Notes: a model not told the origin generated them from the sequence alone. Shown: positions 24,863 to 33,473, numbered from the stretch's first letter. The stretch: DNA of 37,121 nucleotides from GCA-2697345 sp049602715 (GCA_049602715.1 JBMYRX010000015.1:1-37121); one strand, 5' to 3'. Program-made: numbers and translations.

Positions 24863-26050
24863 GCAGAATTTCTGTATTCTTTCACATGCCTCTTTCAGCT
24901 GGTCATCCGAAGTCGCATAGCTAATTCTAAAATTAGGAGACAGCCCAAATGCAGCTCCGAATACGACAGCGACCCCAGTTTCTTCTAGTAATTGTGTGGC
25001 GAAAACTTCATCTGTTTCAATTTCTATACCTGAGGATGTCCTCTTACCAATCAATTTTGAGATTGATGGGTAAACATAAAAGGCTCCTTCAGGCGAAGCA
25101 CAGGTAATACCTGGTGTATCGTTTAATAGTTTTACAACCAAATCTCGACGTCTCTTAAATATTTTATTATTTTCTGGAATAAACTTTTGATCGCCATCTA
25201 AAGCCTCTACTGCTGCCCACTGACTAACAGAGCAAGGATTTGATGTTGACTGCGATTGAATTTTCCGCATTGCCGAAATTAAAGCCTCTGGTCCACCCGC
25301 GTAACCAATTCTCCAACCTGTCATTGCATAAGCTTTAGACACGCCATTTACTGTTAATGTTCTATCGTAGAGCGCTGGTTCTATTTCTGCTGGAGTACAG
25401 AATTTAAAATTGTCATAACTCAGATGTTCATACATATCATCCGACATAATCCAAACATGGGGATGTTTTATGAGCACGTCTGTCAGAGCTTTAAGTTCTT
25501 TCCGACTATATCCCGCTCCAGTTGGGTTTGATGGAGAATTAAATATAAACCACTTAGTTTTTTTAGTAATAGAACTTTCTAACTCTTCGGCAGTTAACTT
25601 ATAGTTATTTTCAATTGATGCTGCAGCAACTATAGGAATCCCACCAGCTAAAAGTACCATATCTGGATAACTTACCCAGTAGGGAGCAGGAATAATTACC
25701 TCGTCACCGGGATTTAATGTTGCCATTAAAGCATTGTAGAGAATTTGCTTTCCTCCAGTCCCGATACTTATTTGGGCGGGTGAATACTCAAGAGAGTTAT
25801 CTCTCTTAAATTTTCGACAAATAGACTCTTTCAGTTCTGGCATACCATCAGGTGCTGTATATTTTGTTTTTCCTAAAGAAATAGCTTTAATGGCGGCGTC
25901 TTTGATATTTTCTGGGGTATCAAAGTCTGGTTCACCGGCTCCTAGCCCAATAACGTCTTTCCCAGCACGTTTTAACTCTGCAGCTTTTTGAGTTACTGCG
26001 ATAGTTGGAGAGGGTTTAACTCTAGATAAATTGTCCGCTAAAAAAGACAT
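24848..26050 (-). CDS. Aspartate/aromatic aminotransferase, class I fold (AspC/AatA type)
   Basis: PLP-dependent aminotransferase of 400 residues, subgroup I-gamma, which in alphaproteobacteria usually acts on aspartate and sometimes on prephenate. Visible elements are VIGLGAGEPDFDTPENIK, KYTAPDGMPELKESI, the FNSPSNPTGAGYSRKEL segment, MSDDMYEHL and the PLP lysine in GVSKAYAMTGWRIGYAGG. The C-terminal substrate-binding Arg is in FRISYATSDDQL. The length and MSFLADNLSRVKPSPTIAVTQKA start are typical of Rhodobacterales and Rhizobiales AatA. It is divergent from the small HTH gene. Dual prephenate activity cannot be read from sequence. Confidence 0.9.
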   Translation of the reverse strand: MSFLADNLSRVKPSPTIAVTQKAAELKRAGKDVIGLGAGEPDFDTPENIKDAAIKAISLGKTKYTAPDGMPELKESICRKFKRDNSLEYSPAQISIGTGGKQILYNALMATLNPGDEVIIPAPYWVSYPDMVLLAGGIPIVAAASIENNYKLTAEELESSITKKTKWFIFNSPSNPTGAGYSRKELKALTDVLIKHPHVWIMSDDMYEHLSYDNFKFCTPAEIEPALYDRTLTVNGVSKAYAMTGWRIGYAGGPEALISAMRKIQSQSTSNPCSVSQWAAVEALDGDQKFIPENNKIFKRRRDLVVKLLNDTPGITCASPEGAFYVYPSISKLIGKRTSSGIEIETDEVFATQLLEETGVAVVFGAAFGLSPNFRISYATSDDQLKEACERIQKFCTSLT

Positions 26051-26144
26051 GTTTTGTTTCCTTGTTAATATTGTTAGAACACTTCATAAATACCGTTGAA
26101 TTTGTGTTCAAGTAGTTATTTTGTTTTGTAGTTTAGGATATTTT

Positions 26145-26534
26145 GTGGAAAACCTTTTAAAAGATAATTATTTTGCAAACGAACGTTCAACTTTTGGAGA
26201 TAGAATAATTGCTGCAAGGGAGTCAGTTGGCCTAAATCAATCTGATTTTGCTCGAAAACTTGGGGTGCAGTTGAAAACTGTTAAGAAATGGGAAGAAGAT
26301 TTATCTGAACCAAGAGCCAATAAATTACAAATGATCGCTGGCCTGCTCAATGTGTCTATTACGTGGTTAATAATGGGCCAAGGAGCTGGATTAAAAGGGC
26401 CCTCGGATGAATTAGAGCATTCTGCTGATATGAATGAAATTCTAATTGAATTAAGACAAACCAAATCTGAGTTATCACGTTTGACAGAACATTTGGGAGC
26501 TCTAGAAAAAAAGCTTAGACGTATAGGAAAGTAA
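26145..26534 (+). CDS. XRE-type helix-turn-helix regulator, small
   Basis: A 129-residue regulator. The HTH_3 domain runs from FGDRIIAARESVGLNQSDFARKLGVQ through VSITWLIMGQG (about residues 18-83), followed by an acidic linker and a C-terminal heptad-like helix (LIELRQTKSELSRLTEHLGALEKKL) that probably dimerises. The longest frame begins at a TTG at 26121, but AGGA lies 6 nt before a GTG at 26145, which is preferred. The stop overlaps the sdhE ATG by one base (TAATG), so the pair should be co-translated. Similar small HTH genes next to sdhE occur in Rhodobacterales; the target is unknown. Confidence 0.8.
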   Translation: MENLLKDNYFANERSTFGDRIIAARESVGLNQSDFARKLGVQLKTVKKWEEDLSEPRANKLQMIAGLLNVSITWLIMGQGAGLKGPSDELEHSADMNEILIELRQTKSELSRLTEHLGALEKKLRRIGK

Positions 26535-26785
26535 TGGTGTCAGAAAAAAAAGAAATAGCTTTAAAGAGGTTAAAAATAAGGTCCTGGCGTAGAGGGACCA
26601 AAGAAATGGATTTAATTTTAGGCAAGTTTGCTGACGCTAACTTACGTGTTCTTTCTCAATCTGATTTAGAAGTATATGATAAAATGCTCGACGAAAATGA
26701 CAATGATTTATATAACTGGTGTTCAAAAAAAATGGATGCTCCAGAAGTTTATCGAACGTTATTAACAAAAATTATGGAAAATTAA
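26534..26785 (+). CDS. sdhE: Succinate dehydrogenase FAD assembly factor SdhE
   Basis: An 83-residue DUF339/YgfY protein that helps attach FAD covalently to SdhA. The key RGxxE motif is present as WRRGTKEMDLILGKF near residues 18-32, and the helical-bundle pattern (LEVYDKMLDENDNDLYNW) is complete. It starts within the stop codon of the HTH gene and converges with ccmD, 8 bp away. Its placement beside cytochrome c maturation genes and aconitase puts several respiratory and TCA maturation functions together, though they lie on different transcripts. Confidence 0.92.
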   Translation: MVSEKKEIALKRLKIRSWRRGTKEMDLILGKFADANLRVLSQSDLEVYDKMLDENDNDLYNWCSKKMDAPEVYRTLLTKIMEN

Positions 26786-26793
26786 ATTCTTTG

Positions 26794-26952
26794 TTAACCG
26801 TTAAATTTTTTTAACCTAGCGGTTAATTGGGTAAGGTTCTTTTTAGCCCTGTAAGATTTTATTAATGTACGCACCAAAAAAAAACCTATAATTAAAAACG
26901 AAACTAGATAAGCCCCAATTACTGAGTTTGTGTATTGTCCTAGTTCAGGCAT
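26794..26952 (-). CDS. ccmD: Heme exporter protein CcmD
   Basis: A 52-codon gene directly after ccmC on the same strand. The translated product begins MPELGQYTNSVIGAYLVSF, has one transmembrane helix at about residues 10-27 and a basic cytoplasmic tail (RTLIKSYRAKKNL), exactly the form of CcmD. CcmD links CcmC and CcmE in releasing heme-loaded CcmE from the CcmABC complex. AAGGA lies 7-8 nt before the ATG, and the gap from ccmC is 21 bp. A 7-bp inverted repeat, TTAACCG/CGGTTAA, overlaps its 3' end (26794-26826). Confidence 0.88.
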   Translation of the reverse strand: MPELGQYTNSVIGAYLVSFLIIGFFLVRTLIKSYRAKKNLTQLTARLKKFNG

Positions 26953-26973
26953 TTGTTATCCTTATTTCCAAAT

Positions 26974-27702
26974 TCAATTTAAATTTTTAGTTACCAAGAT
27001 TGCTGAAGCTTGTTTTAACCGAATTTCAGTTCGAGTTCTTATTAACAAGACCGTAATAAAAAAGAGTATAAAACCGGAAATGCATACAAGTAATGGCCAA
27101 TAAAAGATATTGGCTATATTCTCCTCTTTATCTAACGATAGTGAGGCTCCTTGATGAAGCCCCTGATTCCAAAAATTTACTGCGTATCTACTTAGTAAAG
27201 CGAATACAGTACCTACAATGCACAGAAGAGCTGTAAGATCTGAGACTTTTTGTTGATCTTGAATGGATTTCCATAATGCTAAATATCCAAGATAAAAAAA
27301 GAAAAGAATTAAGAAGGATGTTAGTCTTGGGTCCCAAGCCCAAAAAGTTCCCCACATCGGTTTCCCCCAAATTGCTCCTGTTGCTAATGTTACGAGGGTC
27401 ATTGTTAAACCAATAGGTGCGGCAGCCTTCGCGATTAGAGATGATATATGGTGCCTTCTAACTACCCAAACTAATGAACCAATTAGCATAACAAACCAGG
27501 TGTTTACGGCTACTAAGGCTGCGGGAACATGCAAGTAAATTATTTTCACTGTAGAACCTTGACGGAAATCATCTGGAGTAAAAAAGAAACCCCAGATTAG
27601 TCCTGTGAAAATCAAAGCAAAGGATAAGACTGATAGAACGGGTAAGATTGTTCCGGAAAAACTCATAAACTTATTTGGATTTGTATATTTCCAAGGAGAC
27701 AT
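26974..27702 (-). CDS. ccmC: Heme exporter/lyase membrane protein CcmC
   Basis: A 242-residue, six-helix inner-membrane protein that presents heme to CcmE in cytochrome c maturation system I. The WWD-type tryptophan-rich motif is WGTFWAWDPRLTS, and the two flanking heme-ligand histidines appear in IIYLHVPAA and WNQGLHQGASLS. The Lys/Arg-rich C-terminal tail is usual. It lies 26 bp after ccmB and 21 bp before ccmD in a ccmABCD unit. The later genes ccmE, ccmF, ccmG and ccmH are not in the window and must lie elsewhere. Confidence 0.95.
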   Translation of the reverse strand: MSPWKYTNPNKFMSFSGTILPVLSVLSFALIFTGLIWGFFFTPDDFRQGSTVKIIYLHVPAALVAVNTWFVMLIGSLVWVVRRHHISSLIAKAAAPIGLTMTLVTLATGAIWGKPMWGTFWAWDPRLTSFLILFFFYLGYLALWKSIQDQQKVSDLTALLCIVGTVFALLSRYAVNFWNQGLHQGASLSLDKEENIANIFYWPLLVCISGFILFFITVLLIRTRTEIRLKQASAILVTKNLN

Positions 27703-27728
27703 TTTTTAACCTTATAATTTATTACAGT

Positions 27729-28385
27729 CTAATTTAAATTAATTTTTAGAGCAGACCCAGTGGCGAATGGTATCAGTGCGATAGAACTCGTAGAAATCGC
27801 TAGTAAGAATATCAACGGGGTAGTGTTGGATGATTGGTCTAAACTTCTTCGTATAACTTCAGATCCAAAGATTAAAGTAGGAATGTACATGGGTAAGACA
27901 ATTATTGATAACAGAAGGCCGCCCCGTTTAACTCCTAAAGTCAGAGAGGCAGCAAAAGAACCTATTACTGATAGAGCAGGAGTTCCCGCTAGTAGGGATA
28001 AAATCATCCAAATTATAGAATTTAATGGGACACTATAGATCAATCCAACTATTGGGGTTAGGAGAATTAGTGGTAAACAAGTAGTAATCCAATGCGTTAA
28101 AGACTTGACTAAAACTATTCCCTCTAATGGTAATGGCGAGATTGACAATTGTTCTAACGTGCCGTCTTGAAAATCTAAATGAAAAATCCTGTCGAGTGAA
28201 AGCAAACAGGATAATATAAGAGCGACCCATAAAATTCCTGGGGCAAGGTTAACTAGAATTGATATATTAGGTTCAAGACCTAACGGTACTAAAAGAAGTA
28301 CAATCAGAAAAAAGGCAGTGCCCAAGAAAATTGTACTACCTGATCGGAAGGCTAATCTTAAATCTCTAATAAGTAGGGCAATCAT
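27729..28385 (-). CDS. ccmB: Heme exporter membrane protein CcmB
   Basis: A 218-residue membrane subunit with six predicted helices that forms an ABC complex with CcmA and CcmC. Characteristic regions are LIRDLRLAFRSGS at the N-terminus, the FHLDFQDGTLEQLSISPLPLE loop that contacts the ATPase, and GSFAASLTLGVKRGGLLLSIIVLPMYIPTLIFG. The ATG overlaps the ccmA stop by 4 nt (ATGA). CcmAB uses ATP to release holo-CcmE rather than to export heme. Confidence 0.94.
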   Translation of the reverse strand: MIALLIRDLRLAFRSGSTIFLGTAFFLIVLLLVPLGLEPNISILVNLAPGILWVALILSCLLSLDRIFHLDFQDGTLEQLSISPLPLEGIVLVKSLTHWITTCLPLILLTPIVGLIYSVPLNSIIWMILSLLAGTPALSVIGSFAASLTLGVKRGGLLLSIIVLPMYIPTLIFGSEVIRRSLDQSSNTTPLIFLLAISTSSIALIPFATGSALKINLN

Positions 28386-29011
28386 GATATGTTTTCTAAT
28401 TCCGTAAATGCAAGCCGATTTTTTGATGATACTACAAAAGTATCTAAGTTTACTCTCTTAGCTTCAGTTAATGGTAGATCTAGATCTTGATGGGTGGCAA
28501 TGATAGCACACCCATTGTTTTCCAAATGGTCTTCTAACAAAGTTATAAATATGGTTACATTTTTTTCATCGAGAGATGTCATCGGTTCATCTAAAATCCA
28601 GTATTTACTTTGCGTTAACTGTATTCGCGCAAATGATAACAGCCTTTGTTGGCCAACTGATAAACTACTAATTCGATCATACAAGATATCGGTAAGGTTC
28701 AGAGAGTTAATGGTATTTTCTATCTTTTCTAAACCATAAATCGTTTTCCAAAATAATAGGTTTTCAATAACTGTTAAGTTGCCATTTATAGCATTAAGAT
28801 GCCCGAGATAGGCTATAGAATCTTCTGCAAAAATAAAATTTCCATTTAATTTAACGCTTAGACCTGCAAGGCACCTAAGAAATGTTGTCTTCCCGACACC
28901 ATTTCGCCCTTTTAGAACTACTACTTCACCATTTGCACAGTCAAAATTGATATTTGAGAGAATGGGTATATTTTGAAACCCGCAAGATAAGTTTGAAACT
29001 TTTAATGTCAT
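28382..29011 (-). CDS. ccmA: Heme exporter ATP-binding protein CcmA
   Basis: ABC ATPase of the cytochrome c maturation complex. The frame opens at a TTG at 29056, but the family N-terminus begins at the internal ATG at 29011 (MTLKVSNLSCGFQ), giving 209 residues, which matches known CcmA. Walker A is GRNGVGKTT (about 36-44), the signature is SLSVGQQRLLSFAR with the GQQ form typical of CcmA, and Walker B is YWILDEPMTSLD. The upstream ribosome binding site is weak, so the TTG start is not excluded. It is the first gene of ccmABCD and is divergent from acnA. Confidence 0.93.
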   Translation of the reverse strand: MTLKVSNLSCGFQNIPILSNINFDCANGEVVVLKGRNGVGKTTFLRCLAGLSVKLNGNFIFAEDSIAYLGHLNAINGNLTVIENLLFWKTIYGLEKIENTINSLNLTDILYDRISSLSVGQQRLLSFARIQLTQSKYWILDEPMTSLDEKNVTIFITLLEDHLENNGCAIIATHQDLDLPLTEAKRVNLDTFVVSSKNRLAFTELENIS

Positions 29012-29132
29012 AAGTTTCTCTAACTCATAAGATGAAGCTCTTAAAGAGCTAGACAAAAAAACATTGATGCATTATCGGCTATGGATATTACTGTATTTAA
29101 AAACCAATTCACCATAGTCTCGAGTGCAAACA

Positions 29133-29158
29133 GTACATGAGGCAATAGGGCCTCAAGT
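29133..29158 (+). promoter_or_regulatory. Hairpin in the acnA leader
   Basis: TGAGGC (29137-29142) pairs with GCCTCA (29149-29154) around a 6-nt loop. Past one A-A mismatch, TAC pairs with GTA, giving a nine-pair interrupted stem ending 29 nt before the acnA ATG. The ribosome binding site AGGAG lies downstream at 6 nt from the ATG and is not itself sequestered. A weak candidate promoter, TTGATG (29064) and TATTAC (29086), lies ahead of it. The role could be mRNA stability or protein binding. Confidence 0.35.
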
Positions 29159-29187
29159 ATTGGAAACGTCAGCGATAGGAGCCAGCT

Positions 29188-31878
29188 ATGCCAATAACAG
29201 TCGGAAATGACTCATCAAAAACCCGTAGAGAACTCGTCGTTAATGGAAAATCCTTTTTCTATTATTCATTAGACGCTGCTGAAGAGGCTGGAATGGGAAA
29301 CTTTGCCAAGCTGCCGGCCTCATTGAAAGTTGTTTTAGAAAATATCTTGCGGTTTGAAGATGGGAAAACAGTTTTTCAGGATGATATAAGGGCATTTTCG
29401 GATTGGGCGAGAGATGGGGGTAAAAGTAATAGGGAGATAGCTTATCGGCCTGCACGGATACTTCTTCAAGATTTTACTGGTGTTCCAGCGGTAGTTGACC
29501 TAGCAGCAATGAGAGATGGTATTGTTGAGCTTGGTGGTAACCCCGAGAAAATCAATCCACTTAACCCTGTAGACTTGGTGATAGATCATTCGGTAATGAT
29601 CGATGCTTTTGGTAACCCAAGAGCTTTTCAAATGAATGTTGAACGGGAATATGAGAGAAACCTGGAGAGGTATACGTTCTTAAAGTGGGGGCAGTCCGCA
29701 TTTGATAACTTTAGAGTTGTCCCACCTGGTACTGGTATATGCCATCAAGTCAATTTAGAATACCTCTCAAAGACTGTTTGGTCAGACAAAGATCAATTTG
29801 GACAGAATGTAGCCTATCCTGATACACTAGTGGGAACAGATTCCCACACGACAATGGTTAACGGAGCTGCTGTTCTTGGTTGGGGGGTCGGTGGAATCGA
29901 AGCTGAAGCAGCAATGCTTGGTCAACCAATTTCGATGCTGATCCCCGAAGTGGTAGGTTTTAAGCTTACTGGTTCTATGATTGAAGGAACTACAGGTACC
30001 GACTTGGTCTTAAAAGTTGTTGAGCTATTGAGAGCTAAGGGTGTAGTTGGAAAATTTGTAGAGTTTTATGGCGATGGGTTAGATAATTTGCCACTGGCTG
30101 ATCGTGCTACTATCGGCAATATGGCTCCAGAATATGGTGCAACATGTGGATTCTTTCCGGTAGACAATGAAACACTAAGATATTTACAAACAACAGGTCG
30201 AGATCAAGAAACGATTTCCTTGGTAGAAGCTTATGCAAAAGTAAATGGGTTTTGGCGGGATCCCGATTATAATCCAATTTATACGGATACATTAGAGTTG
30301 GATATGGGTACTATTGTTCCCGCGATATCCGGACCCAAAAGGCCGCAGGATTACGTCGCGTTGGATGTTGCCAAAGAGGCATTTCATCGAGAGATGAAAG
30401 AAACGTTTAAACAGTCCTTGGATGACGAAGTAGAGGTATCAGGCGAAGAATATAAAATGAAGTCTGGTAAAGTTGTTATTGCCTCGATTACGTCATGTAC
30501 TAATACCTCCAACCCCTATGTGATGATCGCGGCAGGGTTGGTCGCGAGAAAGGCGCGTCAATTAGGTTTGACCAGAAAGCCTTGGGTTAAGACGTCACTG
30601 GCCCCGGGGTCTCAAGTAGTTTCAGCTTATCTGGAAGCTTCTAACTTACAAGAAGATCTTGATGCAGTTGGATTTAACCTCGTTGGATATGGATGCACCA
30701 CATGTATTGGAAACTCGGGCCCTATTCAAAAAGAAATTTCTGAAGCAATTTCAGAAGGGGATTTGGTCGCGACCGCCGTATTATCAGGTAATCGAAACTT
30801 CGAGGGTAGGATTAGTCCTGATGTTAGAGCCAATTATTTAGCGTCACCACCCCTTGTTGTGGCATATGCAATTGCTGGTACTTTAGATATCAATTTATCA
30901 AATGATGTGATTTCTCAGAGCCCTGACGGAACTGATATTTATTTGAAGGATATTTGGCCTACTACTGAAGAAGTGACTGAACTTGTTACGAAAACAGTTA
31001 CGAGGGAAGCATTCCAGTCCAAATATGCAGATGTTTTCAACGGGGATGAAAAATGGCAAAGTGTAAAAACAACTGACAGTCAATTATATAACTGGCCGAC
31101 TTCCTCAACTTATGTCCAGCATCCACCGTATTTTAAGGGAATGAGCCCAGAGCCAGGAACTATCAAAAATATAACCAATGCCAGAGTTTTAGCTTTATTA
31201 GGTGATATGATTACAACTGATCATATAAGTCCAGCAGGTTCGTTTAAAGAGACAACACCAGCTGGCGAGTATTTGGTTAGCCATCAGGTTGCTCCAAGAG
31301 AATTTAATTCCTATGGAGCAAGGAGAGGTAATCATGAGATTATGATGAGAGGGACATTCGCTAATATTCGTATTAAAAACGAAATTTTAAATGATGTTGA
31401 AGGTGGTTACACTTTAGGGCCTAACAACAACCAGACGTCTATTTTTGATGCTGCAATGGAATTTCAAGAAAAAGGAACACCACTAGTAATATTTGGTGGC
31501 GAACAATATGGCGCAGGGTCTTCACGCGATTGGGCTGCCAAAGGCACTGCTTTACTAGGGGTGAAAGCTGTAATTGCTGAGAGCTTTGAACGTATACATA
31601 GATCGAACTTAGTTGGTATGGGTGTAATACCATTTGAATTTACGGATGGTGTCACTCGAAAAACTTTAAAACTTGTTGGAGATGAAGTTATTTCCATAAC
31701 CGAGTTGGATAAAGGGTTAAAACCGTTATCTTCGGTACCATGTTATATAAAACACAGTGATGGATCTGAAACAACTATAAATTTGAAATGTAGGATAGAT
31801 ACTGAAATGGAGATTGAGTATGTCGAAAATGGTGGAGTTCTTCATTACGTGTTGAGAAATTTGGCTAAAGCTAGTTAA
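29188..31878 (+). CDS. acnA: Aconitate hydratase A
   Basis: TCA-cycle enzyme isomerising citrate to isocitrate, with a 4Fe-4S cluster. The 896-residue protein has full AcnA/IRP1-type length and domain order. Cluster cysteines appear in ITSCTNTSNPY and in GYGCTTCIGNSGP. The DSHTTM block and GWGVGGIEAEAAMLGQP lie in the first domains. The C-terminal swivel domain begins near GDMITTDHISPAGS and contains GGEQYGAGSSRDWAAKG. AGGAG 6 nt before the ATG gives a strong start. It is divergent from ccmA, the arrangement known in Rhodobacterales. Its stop overlaps that of the facing acyltransferase gene by 4 bp. Confidence 0.97.
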   Translation: MPITVGNDSSKTRRELVVNGKSFFYYSLDAAEEAGMGNFAKLPASLKVVLENILRFEDGKTVFQDDIRAFSDWARDGGKSNREIAYRPARILLQDFTGVPAVVDLAAMRDGIVELGGNPEKINPLNPVDLVIDHSVMIDAFGNPRAFQMNVEREYERNLERYTFLKWGQSAFDNFRVVPPGTGICHQVNLEYLSKTVWSDKDQFGQNVAYPDTLVGTDSHTTMVNGAAVLGWGVGGIEAEAAMLGQPISMLIPEVVGFKLTGSMIEGTTGTDLVLKVVELLRAKGVVGKFVEFYGDGLDNLPLADRATIGNMAPEYGATCGFFPVDNETLRYLQTTGRDQETISLVEAYAKVNGFWRDPDYNPIYTDTLELDMGTIVPAISGPKRPQDYVALDVAKEAFHREMKETFKQSLDDEVEVSGEEYKMKSGKVVIASITSCTNTSNPYVMIAAGLVARKARQLGLTRKPWVKTSLAPGSQVVSAYLEASNLQEDLDAVGFNLVGYGCTTCIGNSGPIQKEISEAISEGDLVATAVLSGNRNFEGRISPDVRANYLASPPLVVAYAIAGTLDINLSNDVISQSPDGTDIYLKDIWPTTEEVTELVTKTVTREAFQSKYADVFNGDEKWQSVKTTDSQLYNWPTSSTYVQHPPYFKGMSPEPGTIKNITNARVLALLGDMITTDHISPAGSFKETTPAGEYLVSHQVAPREFNSYGARRGNHEIMMRGTFANIRIKNEILNDVEGGYTLGPNNNQTSIFDAAMEFQEKGTPLVIFGGEQYGAGSSRDWAAKGTALLGVKAVIAESFERIHRSNLVGMGVIPFEFTDGVTRKTLKLVGDEVISITELDKGLKPLSSVPCYIKHSDGSETTINLKCRIDTEMEIEYVENGGVLHYVLRNLAKAS

Positions 31879-32783
31879 ACGCTATTTCTGGTTTTGTCGT
31901 CAGGTTTCCAACGTCTATGGACCCAGAACCATTGCTCCATATTCTGTTTAACAATAGCCTCCAGAGAGTCATTTAATTGTTGAGTCATTTTTTCTGATGT
32001 TGAGTGCTCAATGGGCTCTTCAAAGATGATTTTGAAGTCCAAACCATTGGACAATCTCAAGCCATATACGGGTATTAAAACAGCATCATATTTAAGGGCA
32101 AGATCAGCTGCTGATAACCCAGTTAAGGCTGTTTTGCCAAAATAAGTTAATGGTGCTCCGTCTCTCATATGTTGGTCTATTAGAAATCCTGCCATACCGC
32201 CATTTCGTAAAAATTTTATGAGTTCTGAAAGTCCCTTCCTTCCTCTAGGAAATATCGGTGTTCCAATCTTAGAAATTGCTTTTTCATACCAATTATTAAA
32301 GTAACCATTATTCATTTCTCGATATAAGGCTCCAACTTTATGGCCTCTTTTTGTTAGAGCTGCCCTGGCAACGTCATAATTCCCAAAGTGACCTGTTACC
32401 AGAACCACTGGTCGATTTTCCTTGGCTGCTCGTTCTAATTCTTTGAGGCCGGACCCTATACACTCAGCATTTTCCGCCCGAACAATAAATTCTTCACCAG
32501 AGAATATTTCTATTAATGTTCTGCCTGCATTATTAGGAACTTCTTTTACTAGTCTTTTAACCTCACTCGGGGGAAGCTCGGGCAAAACATACATTAAATT
32601 TTTCTTAATTCTATTTGAGTAACCAGCTAAAGGAGAAATTATAGTGGCTACTAACCATCCTGAAAATGGGACTCTCAACCGATATGGTAGTAATAAGGCT
32701 AAAGTAAATAAGGAACGTATAATTAAACTAATAACTAAATCACTTGGATTTTTCCGCCCTCCGGATGTTTTACCTAATGCCAT
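31875..32783 (-). CDS. LpxL/HtrB-family lysophospholipid or lipid A acyltransferase
   Basis: A 302-residue, membrane-anchored acyltransferase. An N-terminal hydrophobic segment (about 17-35) is followed by the catalytic HxxxxD motif as VTGHFGNYDVARAAL and by LIDQHMRDGAPLTYFGK, the usual second block. The end, QWFWVHRRWKPD, is nearly invariant in the LpxL/LpxM family. It probably adds a secondary acyl chain to lipid A at the inner membrane; some alphaproteobacterial relatives act on other lipids. It lies 51 bp after the nitrile hydratase-like alpha gene on the same strand, so it may be read from that operon without sharing its function. Its stop overlaps the acnA stop. Confidence 0.85.
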   Translation of the reverse strand: MALGKTSGGRKNPSDLVISLIIRSLFTLALLLPYRLRVPFSGWLVATIISPLAGYSNRIKKNLMYVLPELPPSEVKRLVKEVPNNAGRTLIEIFSGEEFIVRAENAECIGSGLKELERAAKENRPVVLVTGHFGNYDVARAALTKRGHKVGALYREMNNGYFNNWYEKAISKIGTPIFPRGRKGLSELIKFLRNGGMAGFLIDQHMRDGAPLTYFGKTALTGLSAADLALKYDAVLIPVYGLRLSNGLDFKIIFEEPIEHSTSEKMTQQLNDSLEAIVKQNMEQWFWVHRRWKPDDKTRNSV

Positions 32784-32834
32784 ATGAAAATATTTCTTTT
32801 ATTAACCTTTAAAAATAGATCCAGTATTTTTTTG

Positions 32835-33473
32835 TTATGGAAGTTCCTTAACAACACCAGTTCCAATCATACTATCTCTCGTAACTAAGGACGCTAATTC
32901 ATCTTCAGTCAATCCCGCCGTATGTTTTGGTCTCTTAGGGAGCACAATATATCTCATGTCTGCAGTGCTATCGTGTACACGGACAGTTGTTTTTTCGGGT
33001 AAAATAACGCCAAATTCACTCAAAACCGAACGTGGTTCTTTAACCGCACGGCTTCTATATTCTCTAGTCTTATACCAGTCTGGAGGTAAACCTAGTAAGT
33101 TGCGTGGATAACAAGAGCAAAGTGTGCATACAACTAAATTATGTACATTAGCAGTATTTTCAACTGCTACAAGATGCATTGGTCCTAGATCAAAACCCAA
33201 CTCAGCAACGGTCTTAGCACCATTTTGAAGTAGTCTTTTTTTAAATTCTGGATCAATCCAAGCTTTCGCTACTACTGCGGCACCGTGGGCTGGCGATCGA
33301 GAGTCCATTAAGTCTATTTGCTCGGTAATCTCTAAGGCTGAAAATTTCCCTTTTTCGATCATTAGCTCCCTGATAGATATTTCCATTGTTTGCCAATAAG
33401 TTAATGGTTCATCGTTATCTTTTCGATATGGATGACCTGAAGGGCTGAGATGTTCATGGTGATCATGCGGCAT
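32835..33473 (-). CDS. Cobalt-type nitrile hydratase alpha / thiocyanate hydrolase gamma subunit
   Basis: Catalytic, metal-binding subunit of 212 residues. The metal claw is VCTLCSCYPR (Cys116, Cys119, Ser120, Cys121); Thr after the first Cys and Tyr after the last mark the cobalt type. The family continues with LLGLPPDWYKTREYRSR, VLSEFGV, DSTADMRYIVLP and LVTRDSMIG. Arg124 follows YP, where nitrile hydratases I know have Trp; from memory thiocyanate hydrolase gamma has Arg there. The N-terminus MPHDHHEH is His-rich and could hold cobalt. The start overlaps the beta C-half gene by 11 nt, with GAGGAG 7 nt ahead. Family certain, substrate inferred: thiocyanate, or otherwise a nitrile. Confidence 0.82.
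   Translation of the reverse strand: MPHDHHEHLSPSGHPYRKDNDEPLTYWQTMEISIRELMIEKGKFSALEITEQIDLMDSRSPAHGAAVVAKAWIDPEFKKRLLQNGAKTVAELGFDLGPMHLVAVENTANVHNLVVCTLCSCYPRNLLGLPPDWYKTREYRSRAVKEPRSVLSEFGVILPEKTTVRVHDSTADMRYIVLPKRPKHTAGLTEDELASLVTRDSMIGTGVVKELP

Noticed and set aside
26794..26826. TTAACCG/CGGTTAA inverted repeat as a bidirectional terminator for sdhE and ccmD
   Set aside because: The loop is 19 nt, no T-run follows on either strand, and the repeat lies within the ccmD coding end.
31464..31697. Antisense open frames inside acnA
   Set aside because: They follow the codon pattern of the well-supported acnA gene on the other strand and have no start signals.
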